Program-made: the position numbers and the translations under genes
From: Tillandsia leiboldiana
Lineage: Eukaryota; Streptophyta; Magnoliopsida; Poales; Bromeliaceae
DNA: 64,000 nt
Direction: 5' to 3'
NCBI GenBank assembly: GCA_029204045.2
Contig: JAQNDB010000120.1
Span: forward strand, 1-64,000
Part shown: one piece after another, positions 11,115-21,955 of the stretch
Numbering within the stretch: the stretch's first letter is position 1
How the letters are laid out: the number at the start of each line of letters is the position of its first letter
Notes under the pieces: model-generated
Told to the model about the DNA's origin: nothing
The model's database searches: none
What the model saw: only the letters and a program-made list of their open reading frames with translations

Positions 11115-12898
11115 TCTCTCTTGATGATGATACACCTGCCATTGCATCTTCTCATAACAATTCTTCCGATAATAATGATGCAACTAATGGTTCTTCAAGT
11201 TTATCTGATGTGCAGGAATCGTCTCATGTACCTCCGAGTACTCCGTTACCTCAAACGTTACGCATCTCCAAGGATCATCCGGAAACGAATATTATTGGAG
11301 ATCCACAAGAAGGAGTTAGAACTCGGAGGCAGTTGGTTTGCGGATTCGCTTGCTACGTATCTTTAATCGAACCAAAGAATGTCGATGAAGCTTTTCAGGA
11401 TGACTACTGGATTGAAGCAATGCAGGAAGAGCTCCATCAGTTTGAACGAAACAAAGTCTGGGAATTAACGAAGCCTCCGAAGCAACATAATGTGATCGGT
11501 ACCAAATGGATTTTCAAGAATAAGAAGAATGAGGATGGTACCATCATCAGGAATAAAGCACGTCTAGTTGCTCAAGGCTACTCTCAAATAAAAGGTATAG
11601 ACTTTGATGAAACTTTCGCCCCTGTAACTAGACTCGAGTCCATTCGTATCTTATTCGTGATAGCTTGTCATTTTAAAATCAAATTATTTCAAATGGACGT
11701 TAAGAGCACGTTTTTAAATGGGTTTTTAAATGAGGAAGTTTATGTGGCTCAACCGAAAGGTTTTGTAGACCATAAACAACCTAACCATGTTTTTCGTTTG
11801 AAAAAGGCTCTTTACGGTCTGAAACAAGCACCGCGAGCATGGTACGAAAGGTTGACAAAGCACCTTTTGGAGAAGGGCTATACTCGAGGGGGAGCAGACA
11901 GGACTCTCTTTGTGAAGCATTATCAAAATAACTTCATTGTAGCACAAATCTATGTCGATGACATCGTATTTGGTGCGACAAGAGATAATGATGCTTCTAA
12001 ATTCGCTGAAACTATGGAAAGCGAATTTGAGATGTCCATGATGGGCGAATTGACTTATTTTCTTGGATTGCAAATAAAACAGAGTGACGAAGGCATCCTT
12101 TTGTGTCAATCCAAGTATGCTTTGGAGTTGGTAAAAAAGTTTGATTTAGAAAATTGTAAAGATTTTCCGGCTCCAATGGGAACTAGCAATAAAGGATTAG
12201 GAAGTGAATCCTTTAGTGAGAATGTAGACGAGAAACTTTATCGAAGTATGATTGGAAGTCTACTTTATCTCACGGCTAGTCGCCCGGATATATCCTTTGG
12301 TGTTGGGATCTGCGTGAGATATCAATCTGCACCAAAGGAGGTTCACCTGAAAGCGGTGAAACGGATCATCCGGTATATCAAAGGAACCATAAATTTCAGA
12401 ATTTGGTATCCTATGGGAACAAGTTTAGATATTATTGGATACTCAGATGCCGATTGGGCAGGATCTGTGGATGATCGGAAAAGCACGAGTGATGCATGTT
12501 TTTATCTTGGCCATTGCCTTGTTGCATGGCATAGTAAAAAACAGAACTGCATTGCACTCTCCACTGCCGAAGCAGAGTACATTTCAGCGGGTAGTTGTTC
12601 AACCCAACTCATTTGGATGAAAAGTGTGTTGAGTGACTTCCGGATTTCAGCAACTTCGGTAACGATTCTTTGTGACAACACAAGTGCAATTAACATTTCT
12701 AAAAACCCTGTGTTGCACTCTAGAACAAAACATATTGAACTTAGATATCATTTTCTTAGAGAGCTAGTTGAATCAAATACTCTTCAACTTTCATATATTT
12801 CAACTGAAGATCAATTAGCTGACATTTTAACAAAACCTTTGGATCAAAAACGTTTTATTCATTTGCGTAAAGCAATTGGAATGCTTTCCTTGAAATAA
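11115..12898 (+). pseudogene. CopS2 pol 3' part: reverse transcriptase and RNase H
   Basis: About 594 codons of copia pol, starting mid-protein at the CopG1 junction and ending with a normal stop. The ATG at 11090 lies in the CopG1 LTR and is not the start. RT motifs are present: WIFKNKKNEDG, ARLVAQGYSQ, MDVKSTFLNG, YGLKQAPRAW and the catalytic YVDD at 11951-11962. RNase H follows (GYSDADWAG, STAEAEYISAG, CDNTSAI), ending KAIGMLSLK. The frame has no internal stop, so the fragment was intact when severed. Its closest relative here is CopS1 pol, with small changes such as A to T in KSTFLNG and G to D in DACFYLG. Confidence 0.93.
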
Positions 12899-13152
12899 CC
12901 TCTTTTTGAAACTTTTGCTTAGGTTAGGTTTTGTTTTGTGTTTTTGTTCTTTATCTATGTTTATACATAGTACATTAATTGAGCATGTGTATTATTGACT
13001 TTACTTGCATCCTTTCTTATAATTAGAAATTTATTATGCTTTGGATATCATAATAATTCAGTTGATGCATTGATCATTTATTTAAATTAAACCATTTTTA
13101 ATTGATCAAAGTCAATTTCTCTCTCAATGATCTTTTGGTATTGTTTTTATCT
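12899..13152 (+). other. CopS2 post-pol noncoding segment, left piece
   Basis: AT-rich noncoding sequence after the pol stop, homologous to the post-gag segment of CopG3 (48860-49089). It ends with TATCT (13148-13152), the left target-site copy of CopS1, and continues at 38232. Confidence 0.85.
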
Positions 13153-13454
13153 TGTTGGGTTATATGTAATAAGGATCTAAATAGGGGAAAAAACACCTAG
13201 AGGGGGGTGAATAGGTGTAAACGTATAAACACTCAAAAATCGTTACGATAAAAACCCAATGCGGAAATAAAAAATAACTTGCAAGATTTTTACGTGGAAA
13301 ACTCCATCACCGGAGTAAAAAACCACGGGACCGATAACACGGCAGAAATCCACTAGAATTAAAACACGTACAAGGTGATTTATCGTACACACTTACGACT
13401 CAACCTTTTCCATACGCTCCTAGAGGATCTTCTCCGCTCGCTCCGCGACGCTTC

Positions 13455-13631
13455 TCGAATCCACGATCTGCGCCCAACGCCGAATCCACGGCGTCCAACG
13501 TCGAATCCACGACGTCCGACCGAGTCCACGGTCTTCACCCAAAAGCACCCTTCGAATCCACGAACGTGCCTCGCTCCGAATCCACGAGAGCGGTTGAACC
13601 TTGAATCCACAAGGACACGCGAATCCACGCG
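13455..13631 (-). ncRNA. Leader hairpin array, CopS1 3' LTR copy
   Basis: Eight units with the plus-strand core AATCCA (once AGTCCA), flanked by unit-specific complementary arms. It matches the 5' LTR array at 34048-34222 except for a two-base insertion near 13571. Confidence 0.7.
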
Positions 13632-13981
13632 CCGATTTTTGGGGTAAATCGTTGTTTTTGGTGGTGATGATCCGCCGAATACTTAGATCAAAGATAGATC
13701 GGAAATACCATCTAAGTATTCATTAGTTTGATTCAACTCAAGACGTGAGTATGAAAACCTAGAATCAAACTAATCAATATAGATGAAGAAACATAGAGTA
13801 TTCTCTAATGATTTCCTTTCTTCTCTATATGTGGATCTAGAGCCGTATAAAATAATATATGAATATGACGGCTATTTTCCCTAACCCTAGAAAGGAGTCA
13901 TAGGGTCTATTTATAGGTTAGAAACCCTAGGAAGGAGATAAGAATAAAAAACCTACCATTTCTGGAAATTTTACGGACGGC

Positions 13982-14264
13982 GATCCGGATCGGATTAGCT
14001 GTGATCCGGATCGTCGTAACGAGTCAGGTAGTTCCAGAAAAACGAAGGTTCGGGATCCGGATGGAAGTGCTTGATCCGGATCGTTCATACAGTTCACCAA
14101 ACATCAACGTTCGGGATCCGGATTGCGAAGCCTGATCCGGATCGTTCAAGGAAAATGGTAAACTCAGTGTTCGGGATCCGGATCAAGAGAGGCTACGATC
14201 CGGATTGAACTGGTGTATGAACGAACCACCTTCGGGATCCGGATCGAACAACCTGATCCGGATC
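13982..14264 (-). promoter_or_regulatory. U3 array of GATCCGGATC palindromes, CopS1 3' LTR
   Basis: About ten perfect or near-perfect palindromes over 283 bp, many preceded by TTCGG on one side, forming pairs roughly 60 bp apart. Confidence 0.7.
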
Positions 14265-14491
14265 CTGAGCATGTCCCAAGTCCAGTTTTTGATTTTTATG
14301 CAATGAAAGATTCTTCCAAGTGTTTCTACACTACAAGAAGTATTCGGATCACACAAAATCTTTAGTTAAACATACCTGATCCTTTTGAATTCTTCTTTCT
14401 TGAGATTGAGTTAAATGATCCAACTTTCTTCACCTTCAATCTTCAAGACTTGAAACTTTCACGAAACTACGCCAACTCAAATTCCGTAACA

Positions 14492-15237
14492 ATCTCCCCC
14501 TTTGGCGGTTTCGTGACAAAACACAGATCCACTAAAAAAAATTCAAAAAGATATTTTTGTTGCTATTACCATACAACAAAAATTTACAATGGAGATCCAA
14601 AAATTTAAAAACATGAGATAAACTCCTAAAACAGACTCTAGACTTAGACATCTGTACTCTCTGCACAAAGAAATCATTCTTGACAAAAAGAGATCGTTAG
14701 ATACCTCAAGAATATTTAACATTCAAAACCTAGTACAGAGATAGAGTTTATCTGATCATCATGACATTTGAGAATTCAGATATGTAAGAGATTCATAGTC
14801 AAAAACCAACATATCTTCTATGCAATCAAAAAACAAATGTCATGTTAGTGAACATCAACTTGTTAGTTATATTACATGCCCAAATAGTTAGTTGAATAGT
14901 TAGTCGAGGCATGCATTCAAACAAATGAAAACCAAAAGTTGAAGTTCTACTTACCTTTCAAGTTGAGGTTATACTTACCTCGATGTTCACACATTCACAT
15001 CATCATTGTTCACACATTCAAATCATCATTGTTCAAGTTCTCTCTAAACTCTCTCCCCCTTTTTGTCACAAACAAAGCCATAATTACAAAAATGTTGAGG
15101 AGAGTCAAGAAGTTTCAAAAATTTGTTCCTAAAAGTAAGAACCAGAACTAAGAGTGAGTTCTAAAAACTGAAAAACCTGCACAAGAAAAGATTAAAAATC
15201 TAAAGTTCCTGCATAAGAGAATTGTTAGACAGACGAT
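14492..15237 (-). other. CopS1 polypurine tract and 3' UTR
   Basis: The first bases after the LTR read, on the minus strand, CCAAAGGGGGAGAT, the usual SIRE/Maximus polypurine tract. The rest is AT-rich, noncoding and homologous to the CopS2 3' UTR at 62815-63473. Confidence 0.85.
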
Positions 15238-15948
15238 TCAGGCATCTGAATCTGAGTCAACCGAGGCGGAGTCTTCAGAGCTCGTGCAACCCAGCTTTTT
15301 CAAAATTCCTTTAAGCATTCCCGAAATCGTAGAACACTCTTGCTTCATCTGATGTATGTCCTTGGACATCTTTCTGAGTTCTAGAGCCATTTTATCTTGT
15401 TCTTGTTTTATGGAAGACTCTAAGTTTCCCTTTTGGTCAGTTCTTCTGGAAGTTGAAGAACGTTGTGTGACGATTGACGGAGCAGTCTGACCTTCATTCC
15501 GAGGAGATCGTCTTGGCAAAGAAGGTGAATTGTCAAGAGGTTCATTGCTTGGCACATTCTTTTTCTTTGCTTGTTGCTTAAATATTGAGGAAGACTTCAG
15601 TAGCTTCTTTTTCTTTAGGTAAACCTTATTTTCTTCATCAATACCTTGTTGTACTTCGTCAAGAAATGTGTCCCAATCTTCTTCGTCTTCTGATTCAGTG
15701 TCAATTTGAGAGATATTCCTTGGGTTCTCTTGACATGGTTCATTTATTTCAATACCTCGAGCTCGTCCAGGTCGTCGAGCAAGTCTTTTTCTTTTTAGGA
15801 AAATGGATGAAGAGGTCATTGGTGCTTTTCCTTTTTCTGCAGCAGTGAGCGGAGCCTTTTCCGTTGATGTCTCTGCATGGGCTTTCCCTTTCGATGCAAC
15901 AGAGGTTTTCTGTGGCGATTCTCCAGGATGTGTTTCATCATCTGATAA
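15238..15948 (-). pseudogene. CopS1 ORF3, C-terminal part (separated by LARD-D)
   Basis: This holds most of the CopS1 third ORF. It continues from 26861-26961 in the same frame once LARD-D and one GATAA copy are removed, giving 269 codons with the stop. Visible features: SKGKAHAE and TAAEKGKAPM segments shared with CopS2 ORF3; a basic stretch (LKRKRLARRPGRARG) that could be a nuclear signal; an acidic run; a Ser/Arg-rich linker; a coiled-coil end (ELRKMSKDIHQMKQE) and the tail KKLGCTSSEDSASVDSDSDA. The roughly 200-residue folded domain of CopS2 ORF3 is absent. ORF3 occupies the place of the SIRE envelope-like gene, but I see no signal peptide or membrane anchor. Function unknown. Confidence 0.8.
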
Positions 15949-16605
15949 TGTGAGGTCCTGGAATCCCCCGCGTAGGGTTGCTGGTTGTTGGGCAGCTTTC
16001 GGTCGCCGTTGGGGGTGTTGGTGCGCGTGTTGGGGGGCCCAGAAATGGATTTGTGATGCAATTTGGGATTTGCTTGCATCACTGGAGGCCTGCGTGGGTT
16101 GCGCGCAATTTGGACACAAGTGGTGGACTTCGGGCTTAAATTGAGACCCCGTGGGAAGTTGGAGGACCCGTCGGGTGTTTAGAAGTGTTTTCGCGCGATT
16201 CAGATGTCAAAATTAGACTCCGGGTGAAGTCCGGATAAAAGTTTACCTCTCCGGTCGCCTCCGGGAATTTTTAGAGTTGGAATTGGGCAAATCGGACTTT
16301 AAAAATAGACCCGGCGCGAAAATCGGATCGAGTGGGCATTCGGCAAATTTTCAGGTGAGAATTTGGAGATTTGGACATCGTTTTTGGATTCAGCGTGCGA
16401 AATCGCTAAGAATGGACTATTTATTTGTTGGATTTGGAGCCCGGATGAAGTGCGCGTTTTTCGAGGCAAAACGGCACGTTCATCGAGGTGTGCGTGTGGC
16501 ACGGATCCCGAGGCGAACGCGGCGCGCGGGTCAAGGCGCGCGGTTCGAGGCGGCGTGCGGACGGGACGGGGCGCTGACGCCTTCTGCACGGGACGCGCGG
16601 GGGGG

Positions 16606-16748
16606 CCGCCACGTGGCGGGCCCCCGTTGGCCCCGCGCGGGCGCGGGGGCACGCGCGCCCGTGTAACGGGCGCGTGTCCCGCGCCTGGCGCGGGCGCGGT
16701 GTAACGCGCCCGTGTGGCGGGCGCGTTACCGCGCGCCACGTGGCGCGC
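16606..16748 (+). promoter_or_regulatory. Cluster of perfect GC palindromes with CACGTG cores, LARD-D 5' LTR
   Basis: CCGCCACGTGGCGG (16606-16619) and GCGCGCCACGTGGCGCGC (16731-16748) are perfect palindromes centred on the G-box core CACGTG. Between them lie two GC hairpins: arms CGCGCCCG/CGGGCGCG at 16654-16674, and 12-bp arms GTAACGCGCCCG/CGGGCGCGTTAC at 16701-16729. All recur in the 3' LTR near 23798-23940. A bZIP/bHLH-bound enhancer is an inference. Confidence 0.6.
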
Positions 16749-17145
16749 TGGGCGCGTGGTGGACCCGGCGCACGCGCCCAGCCCCGTGAACCGGCCGGTT
16801 GGAGCCTCCTATTGGTTGGCGCCGTGGACCATGCCCGTGGACCGGGGCCGTGGACCACTCCTCCCCCTTTTCTTCTTCTTCTCCCTTCTCCCCCGCAAGC
16901 CTTTTCTCCTCCATTTTCTTTTCTTCCTTCTTCAACCGAGCGGGAGAGGGAGTGAGGAGGGGATTTGTGGGTAGTGCGGCGGTGCGTTGTGGACCTCGTG
17001 GAGCGTGCGCGAGGTTCCGTTGGGAGCGTTTCCGCAGCGGCGGCGCAGTCGAGTAGGTCCCGTGTGTTGGTTTTACTGTATTTTTGTACAGTTTTTGGGG
17101 CGATCTTTTAGACTGTAACTGACTCTCTTGCTCCTTTCTGTGTCC

Positions 17146-17809
17146 GGCACCGTGCACCGTTTTGCGTGCGGACTCCGTTTTGCGTGCGGATCCTGGCACC
17201 GTGCACCGTTTTGCGTGCGGACTCCGGCACCGTGCACCGTTTTGCGTGCGGACTCCGTTTTGCGTGCGGATCCTGGCACCGTGCACCGTTTTGCGTGCGG
17301 ACTCCGGCACCGTGCACCGTTTTGCGTGCGGACTCCATTTTGCGTGTGGATCCTGGCACCGTGCACCGTTTTGCGTACGGACTCCGGCACCGTGCTCCAT
17401 TTTGCGTGCAGATCCTGGCACCGTGCACCATTTTGCGTGCGGACTCCGGCACCGTGCACCGTTTTGCGTGCGGACTCCGGCACCGTGCACCGTTTTGCGT
17501 GTGGACTTCGTTTTGCGTGCGGATCCTGGCACCATGCACCGTTTTGCGTGCGGACTCCGGCACCGTGCATCGTTTTGCGTGCGGATCCTGGCACAGTGCA
17601 CCGTTTTGCGTGCGGACTCCGGCACCGTACACCGTTCTGCGTGCAGACTTTGTTTTGCGTGCGGATTCTGGCACCGTGCACCGTTTTGCGTGCGGACTCC
17701 GGCAGCGGACATCGTTTTGCGTGCGGACTCCGTTTGGCGTGCGGATTTCGGCACCGTGCTCCGTTTTGCGTGCGGACTCCGGCAGCGGACATCGTTTTGC
17801 GTGCGGATC
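17146..17809 (+). repeat. LTR minisatellite, LARD-D 5' LTR
   Basis: 31-bp modules containing GGCACCGTGCACCG and TTTTGCGTGCGGACTCC alternate with 18-bp modules containing TTTTGCGTGCGGATCCT, giving 49- and 80-bp higher-order units. Open frames on both strands come from the repeat and are not genes. Confidence 0.93.
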
Positions 17810-18242
17810 GCGTGGAGGCCAATTGCAAGTGTCTACGAGCAATTGGTGGCAAATCGAGGTGGGTGGCCTTATCTCCAAGTTTTATGGAATGTACATTAAT
17901 TCTATTGATGTAGGACTATGCATGATAGTTTATTTCCTTGAGTAGCATGCTAGATTGTTGGAATGGCTATCCCTTTATTATCTGTTAAAGTAGTTATCTT
18001 GGAACTTGACCTAGCACCCCCGTCATATGTTGTATGTGTAACCAGACTAGTAGAAAATCCTCACTTGGGCTAGGGTTATTTATGCTTAGACATCCACACT
18101 GTTCCTTCATCCCTGGACATAGTGTTTTCTCGCCTGGGTAGTGGGCCGAGAGGTCGGGACTTGCTTTTAGTGTGGGATGCTTTTACACTCTTGCCTGGGA
18201 GCAGAGTGGAGTCTGGTAGTTGTACTGGGTTGCTTATCTGTG

Positions 18243-19009
18243 CCGGGAGCCGTTTGGGTAAACGGTAGTCCCGGGAGGTCTTGTTTCCCTGTTGGGCCGT
18301 CCTGGAGGGAGCCGTTACGCAGACGGCAGTCCCGGGCCGTCGAGTATCTTCCGGTCCGTGTTGTTGGGAACCGTTGGGGTTGACGGTGGTCCCAGGTCGT
18401 TGAGTGTTGTCCGACCTGTTTTGTTACCCTGAGTTGTGGGTCGTCCCTGGCTGTGGAGTATCTCCAGCCAGTGAGCCTTGTGCTGCGAGCCGTTGGAGAG
18501 GCTAGTGTCTCGTGTTTCGAGTTAGCCGAGCAGCCGAGTCGTCGAGAGTGCTCCGACTGTTGTGCGAGGTATTTGGGGATCTTGAGCCCTACCGTTCTGA
18601 GAGTGAGCGTGGATTTTGACTAGCCTGCATATGCCAATGTTCGATACTCTATGCCGCGCCGTTCTACTCAGTTGGAGTCGCGTCCTGAGATGCCGCTGTG
18701 GATACGATGGTTGGCCTGTTGAGGCAGTTTTCCACAGTTGAGGCAACGATGGGCCTGTTGAGGCAGTTTTGCGCGAGGGATGAGTTAGTAGGTCAGGACG
18801 CCCCACGTAAATCCCGTCCTCATGGGGATGTGTGGTAGTGGGCAGGAGCGTTCCTAGTCGACGGGCGCAGGCTTGACTGGACCTTTGAGGTAGTCAGTTC
18901 GTTTGGGTCGATTGAGCACCTTGGGTGCGAGTGGTCTCATTTACTTTCATCTGTTCCACTTTTTGGAGTATCTAGATAGAGGCTTGGTAGCTGTAGAGTA
19001 GCTCCAGCT
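18243..19009 (+). ncRNA. Two families of hairpin repeats in the LARD-D 5' LTR
   Basis: Family one: GGGA/TCCC outer arms around a CCGT/ACGG inner stem at 18243-18274, 18307-18333 and 18366-18393. Family two: 11-12-base loops of pattern TNGAG...CTC or TTC closed by different stems: GGGCCG/CGGTCC (18334-18357), CAGGTCG/CGACCTG (18393-18418), CTGGCTG/CAGCCAG (18447-18471), AGTCG/CGACT (18537-18558) and AGCTG/CAGCT (18989-19009). Stems change while pairing is kept. Structures are predicted only. Confidence 0.6.
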
Positions 19010-19590
19010 TTTCTTGTTCAGTTTTCATTGCATTGTTATCTTTGGCCTCTAGTAGACTTGGTGGGCAGACCGTTGGGCTTGTTGACGGCACCCACTGAGA
19101 ACTACTGTGGGAAGTAGTTCTCACACCCGTCGTGGTGTCTTTTTCCCCAGGAACTTCTCCTCCTGTTCCTGTTGCTCCAGTTGCTGATCCTTCTGACCGA
19201 GGCGAGGGAGTCGCGAGCTAGTTCCCTACCCGTCATTGGAGTGTAGCGGTACCCCTTCAGAGGAGAGCTTCAGTAGATTAGTTTTCTTCTTTTTCCTCTG
19301 TTGAGAGACCTTTGTTGTGAGGTATAGAGTTGTACTCTATTTTACAGTTTGAGAGACTGTTGTAGTGAGGATATTCTTGTATCGAGAGTCTGTACACTGA
19401 TGTATTCATTGGAGATACCTCCCTTTTGAGTTTTTGTATCAGAGGACTTTGTATATGATAGTATTTGGGGAGATGGATATTGTATTATTTTCAGTTGTAC
19501 AGTGTTTGGACTTCAGTTTTAGTAGTCTACTTTCAGCTCTCTGATATCTGTATACTGTAGTTGATTCTTCCTACAGGTTAGACGCTTCGT

Positions 19591-19657
19591 CTGTACGGCA
19601 GTTTCCGTACAGATGGCGGATCTGTTGGCGAGCCCGGGTGGCAGTTTCCACCCCGGG
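19591..19657 (+). ncRNA. Twin terminal hairpins with loop CAGTTT, LARD-D 5' LTR
   Basis: Hairpin A (19591-19612) has arms CTGTACGG/CCGTACAG. Hairpin B (19633-19657) has arm CCCGGGTGG facing CCACCCCGGG with one bulged C. Both have loop CAGTTT and lie within 75 bp of the LTR end. They recur at 26786-26852 and, with a compensatory change, in the micro-LTR. Confidence 0.65.
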
Positions 19658-19673
19658 GCGTGACAAATTAGAG

Positions 19674-19685
19674 TGGTATCAGAGC
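19674..19685 (+). promoter_or_regulatory. LARD-D primer-binding site (initiator-Met tRNA)
   Basis: TGGTATCAGAGC is a perfect complement to the tRNA end, eight bases after the LTR. The element can still be primed for reverse transcription. Confidence 0.92.
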
Positions 19686-20000
19686 CTAGGTTGTAGGTCG
19701 TGGTGGACTTAGAAACCCTAGGCTTGTGGTTGGATATTAGGATGACTACGTGAGAGTCGTGACTTTTAGCGAGAGTCCTGATTGAGTTTTTACCTCTCCC
19801 AAGAGACGGGATGAGAGTTTGGCATGTTTATTCTCCTAAATCGATTATGTTGGTTGCAGACAACATAATGCTATGGAATGGATGACATGTCTTAGACTTT
19901 CGCTGGATTGGGTCGTATGGTTATTGTGTCCTGACGTTTGTAGTTGTGCAGTGGGTTGCGATACCCCTGAGACGTCGTGTTGTGAAAAGGACACACCCCT
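19686..20000 (+). other. LARD-D unique leader, no gene seen
   Basis: About 315 bp of non-repetitive sequence between the primer site and the first array, where gag would normally begin. I see no gag similarity. Confidence 0.6.
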
Positions 20001-20920
20001 CCCTGGCTGAGTCACCAGGAGGGCGTTTTTCCTGGCTGAGTTACCAGGAGAGCGTTTTCCCTGGCTGAGTTACCAGGAGGGCATTTTCCCTGGCTGAGTT
20101 ACCAGGAGGGCGTTTTTCCTGGCTGAGTTACCAGGAGAGCGTTTTCCCTGGCTGAGTTACCAGGAGGGCATTTTCCCTGGCTGAGTTACCAGGAGAGCGT
20201 TTTGTCACGCCCCGGGGTCGAAACTGCGACCCGGGCTCACTAACAGATCCGCCATCTGTACGGAAACTGCCGTACAGACGAACGCGGGGGATTCCAGGAC
20301 CTCACACGTTTTCCCTGGCTGAGTTACCAGGAGGGCATTTTCCCTGGCTGAGTCACCAGGAGGGCGTTTTCCCTGGCTGAGTTACCAGGAGGGCATTTTC
20401 CCTGGTTGAGTTACCAGGAGGGCGTTTTTCCTGGCTGAGTTACCAGGAGAGCGTTTTCCCTGGCTGAGTTACCAGGAGGGCATTTTCCCTGGCTGAGTCA
20501 CCAGGAGGGCATTTTCCCTGGCTGAGTCACCAGGAGGGCATTTTCCCTGGCTGAGTTACCAGGAGAGCGTTTTCCCTGGCTGAGTTACCAGGAGGGCATT
20601 TTTCCTGGCTGAGTTACCAGGAGGGCATTTTCCCTGGCTGAGTTACCAGGAGGGCATTTTTCCTGGCTGAGTCACCAGGAGGGCGTTTTCCCTGGCTGAG
20701 TTACCAGGAGGGCATTTTCCCTGGCTGAGTTACCAGGAGGGCGTTTTTCCTGGCTGAGTTACCAGGAGAGCGTTTTCCCTGGCTGAGTTACCAGGAGGGC
20801 ATTTTCTCTGGCTGAGTCACCAGGAGGGCATTTTCCCTGGCTGAGTTACCAGGAGAGCGTTTTCCCTGGCTGAGTTACCAGGAGAGCATTTTCCCTGGCT
20901 GAGTTACCAGGAGGGCGTTT
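20001..20920 (+). repeat. LARD-D internal array 1, 29-bp unit
   Basis: About 28 copies of a unit of the form CCCTGGCTGAGTTACCAGG plus GGGCATTTT or GAGCGTTTT. Each has a CCTGG/CCAGG inverted repeat around an eight-base spacer. The micro-LTR splits it at 20203-20306. Confidence 0.93.
20203..20306 (-). mobile_element. Micro-LTR, 104 bp, with the termini of the LARD-D LTR
   Basis: On the minus strand it starts with the first ~24 bases of the LARD-D LTR (TGTGAGGTCCTGGAATCCCC and onward), then jumps to the last ~80 bases, ending GGGCGTGACA. Identical five-base copies CGTTT (20198-20202 and 20307-20311) flank it, so it arrived by integrase-mediated insertion. The two terminal hairpins with loop CAGTTT are kept. 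The best reading is a solo LTR of a miniature (SMART/TRIM-like) element sharing termini with LARD-D. Confidence 0.85.
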
Positions 20921-21236
20921 TCACTGGCCGAGTTACCAGATGGATAATTATCACTGGCCGAGTTACCAGATGGATAATTATCACTGGCCGAGTTACCAGA
21001 TGGATAATTATCACTGGCCGAGTTACCAGATGGATAATTATCACTGGCCGAGTTACCGGATGGATAATTATCACTGGCCGAGTTACCAGGTGGATAATTA
21101 TCACTGGCCGAGCAACCAGATGGATGCGTTGCCCCTGGCCGAGTTACCAGGTGGGCGTATGCCCTGGCCGAGTTACCAGGAGGACATTTTTCCCTGGCCG
21201 AATTACCAGGAGGATACTTTCCACTGGCCGAGCTAC
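20921..21236 (+). repeat. LARD-D internal array 2, 30-bp unit
   Basis: About ten units. The first six or seven, containing CACTGGCCGAGTTACCAG and ATGGATAATTAT, are nearly identical; later ones drift. It looks like a diverged offshoot of array 1 (CTGG...GAGTTACCAG). Because the unit is a multiple of three it reads as a ten-residue repeat peptide, which I do not regard as coding. Confidence 0.9.
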
Positions 21237-21350
21237 GAGGGGCGATGCCGCCCAGTGAGAGGCGATGCCGCCCAGTAAGGGGTGATGCCGCCCAGTGAGT
21301 GGCGATGCCGCCCAATGAGTGGCGATGCCGCCTAGTGAGTGGCGAAGGTT
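21237..21350 (+). repeat. LARD-D internal array 3, 20-bp unit
   Basis: Five units of the form GGCGATGCCGCCCAGTGAGT directly follow array 2. Confidence 0.9.
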
Positions 21351-21955
21351 TGGCCTATTGAGGCGATTTTCACCTCCGGCCGAGTTACCAGGTGGTTATT
21401 TTAGTGAGATTGAGATGACCCGACAGGACGCCGAGATTTGATGGCGTCGAGTTCGTCCTGATGGACTACCGGGAGCGTCTCCAGCCGTGAGTTGCTTGTT
21501 GACATAGTTTCCCGCTTTGAACGAGAGGGACCGAATCCCTGAACGGTAAAGGAGCGAAAACTTCGATAGACTGAGCCTAGGGTCTGTTCTTGTTTGGTTG
21601 GGGTTCTAGGCACCGGTCTATCGGAATTTTTGGATCTTTACCGCGTCAGTCGGTTCTTCTCGCCTATGAGTGGGGTGTTGCTGTGAGTTGAGTCGTTGAG
21701 GGTTCTCCGACATAGCTGTGAGAGTGCTAGGGCATTTGCATTGATGTATGGGCTAGAGATAGGACCTTTAGCTTGTGCTCGTGAGGTTCAGATACCTGAT
21801 CACGTGTTGCACATAGATGGGAGTTATTGGTCCTGCCCAGTGCAGTTGGGGCCCTGGTTTTTGCCTGTTGATCTTTTGGCCCTTCCTCAGCTCCGGGTTT
21901 TCGAGGTAGTGTTGGGTATAGGACTGTGAAGATCTGAGGCCTTGATGCTTGAGTA
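21351..21955 (+). other. LARD-D interior, unique segment
   Basis: No gene recognised. One further hairpin of the GAG-loop family lies at 21692-21711 (arms GTCG/CGAC around a 12-base loop). Confidence 0.6.

Larger units (their letters stand above)
13153..14491 (-). repeat. CopS1 3' LTR, 1,339 bp
   Basis: Minus strand: TGTTACGGAATTTGAG at 14491 to ATATAACCCAACA at 13153. Contents in sense order: GATCCGGATC array (13982-14264), TATA box CTATAAATAG (13907-13916) and hairpin array (13455-13631). Confidence 0.95.
15949..19665 (+). repeat. LARD-D 5' LTR, 3,717 bp
   Basis: In order it holds: a GC-rich block with CACGTG-centred palindromes (16606-16748); a pyrimidine-rich stretch (about 16855-16940); a minisatellite (17146-17809); a run of hairpin repeats (18243-19009); and two terminal hairpins (19591-19657). 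No gene is supported. Confidence 0.95.

Noticed and set aside
16726..17945. Open frames of 245-342 codons on both strands in the LARD-D LTR (and the same at 23918-25140)
   Set aside because: They follow the 31/18-bp minisatellite units; no frame is favoured and both LTR copies drift without frame protection.
20940..21278. Repeat protein with a ten-residue unit
   Set aside because: It reflects a 30-bp array; the antisense frame is just as open and no start or domain context supports it.
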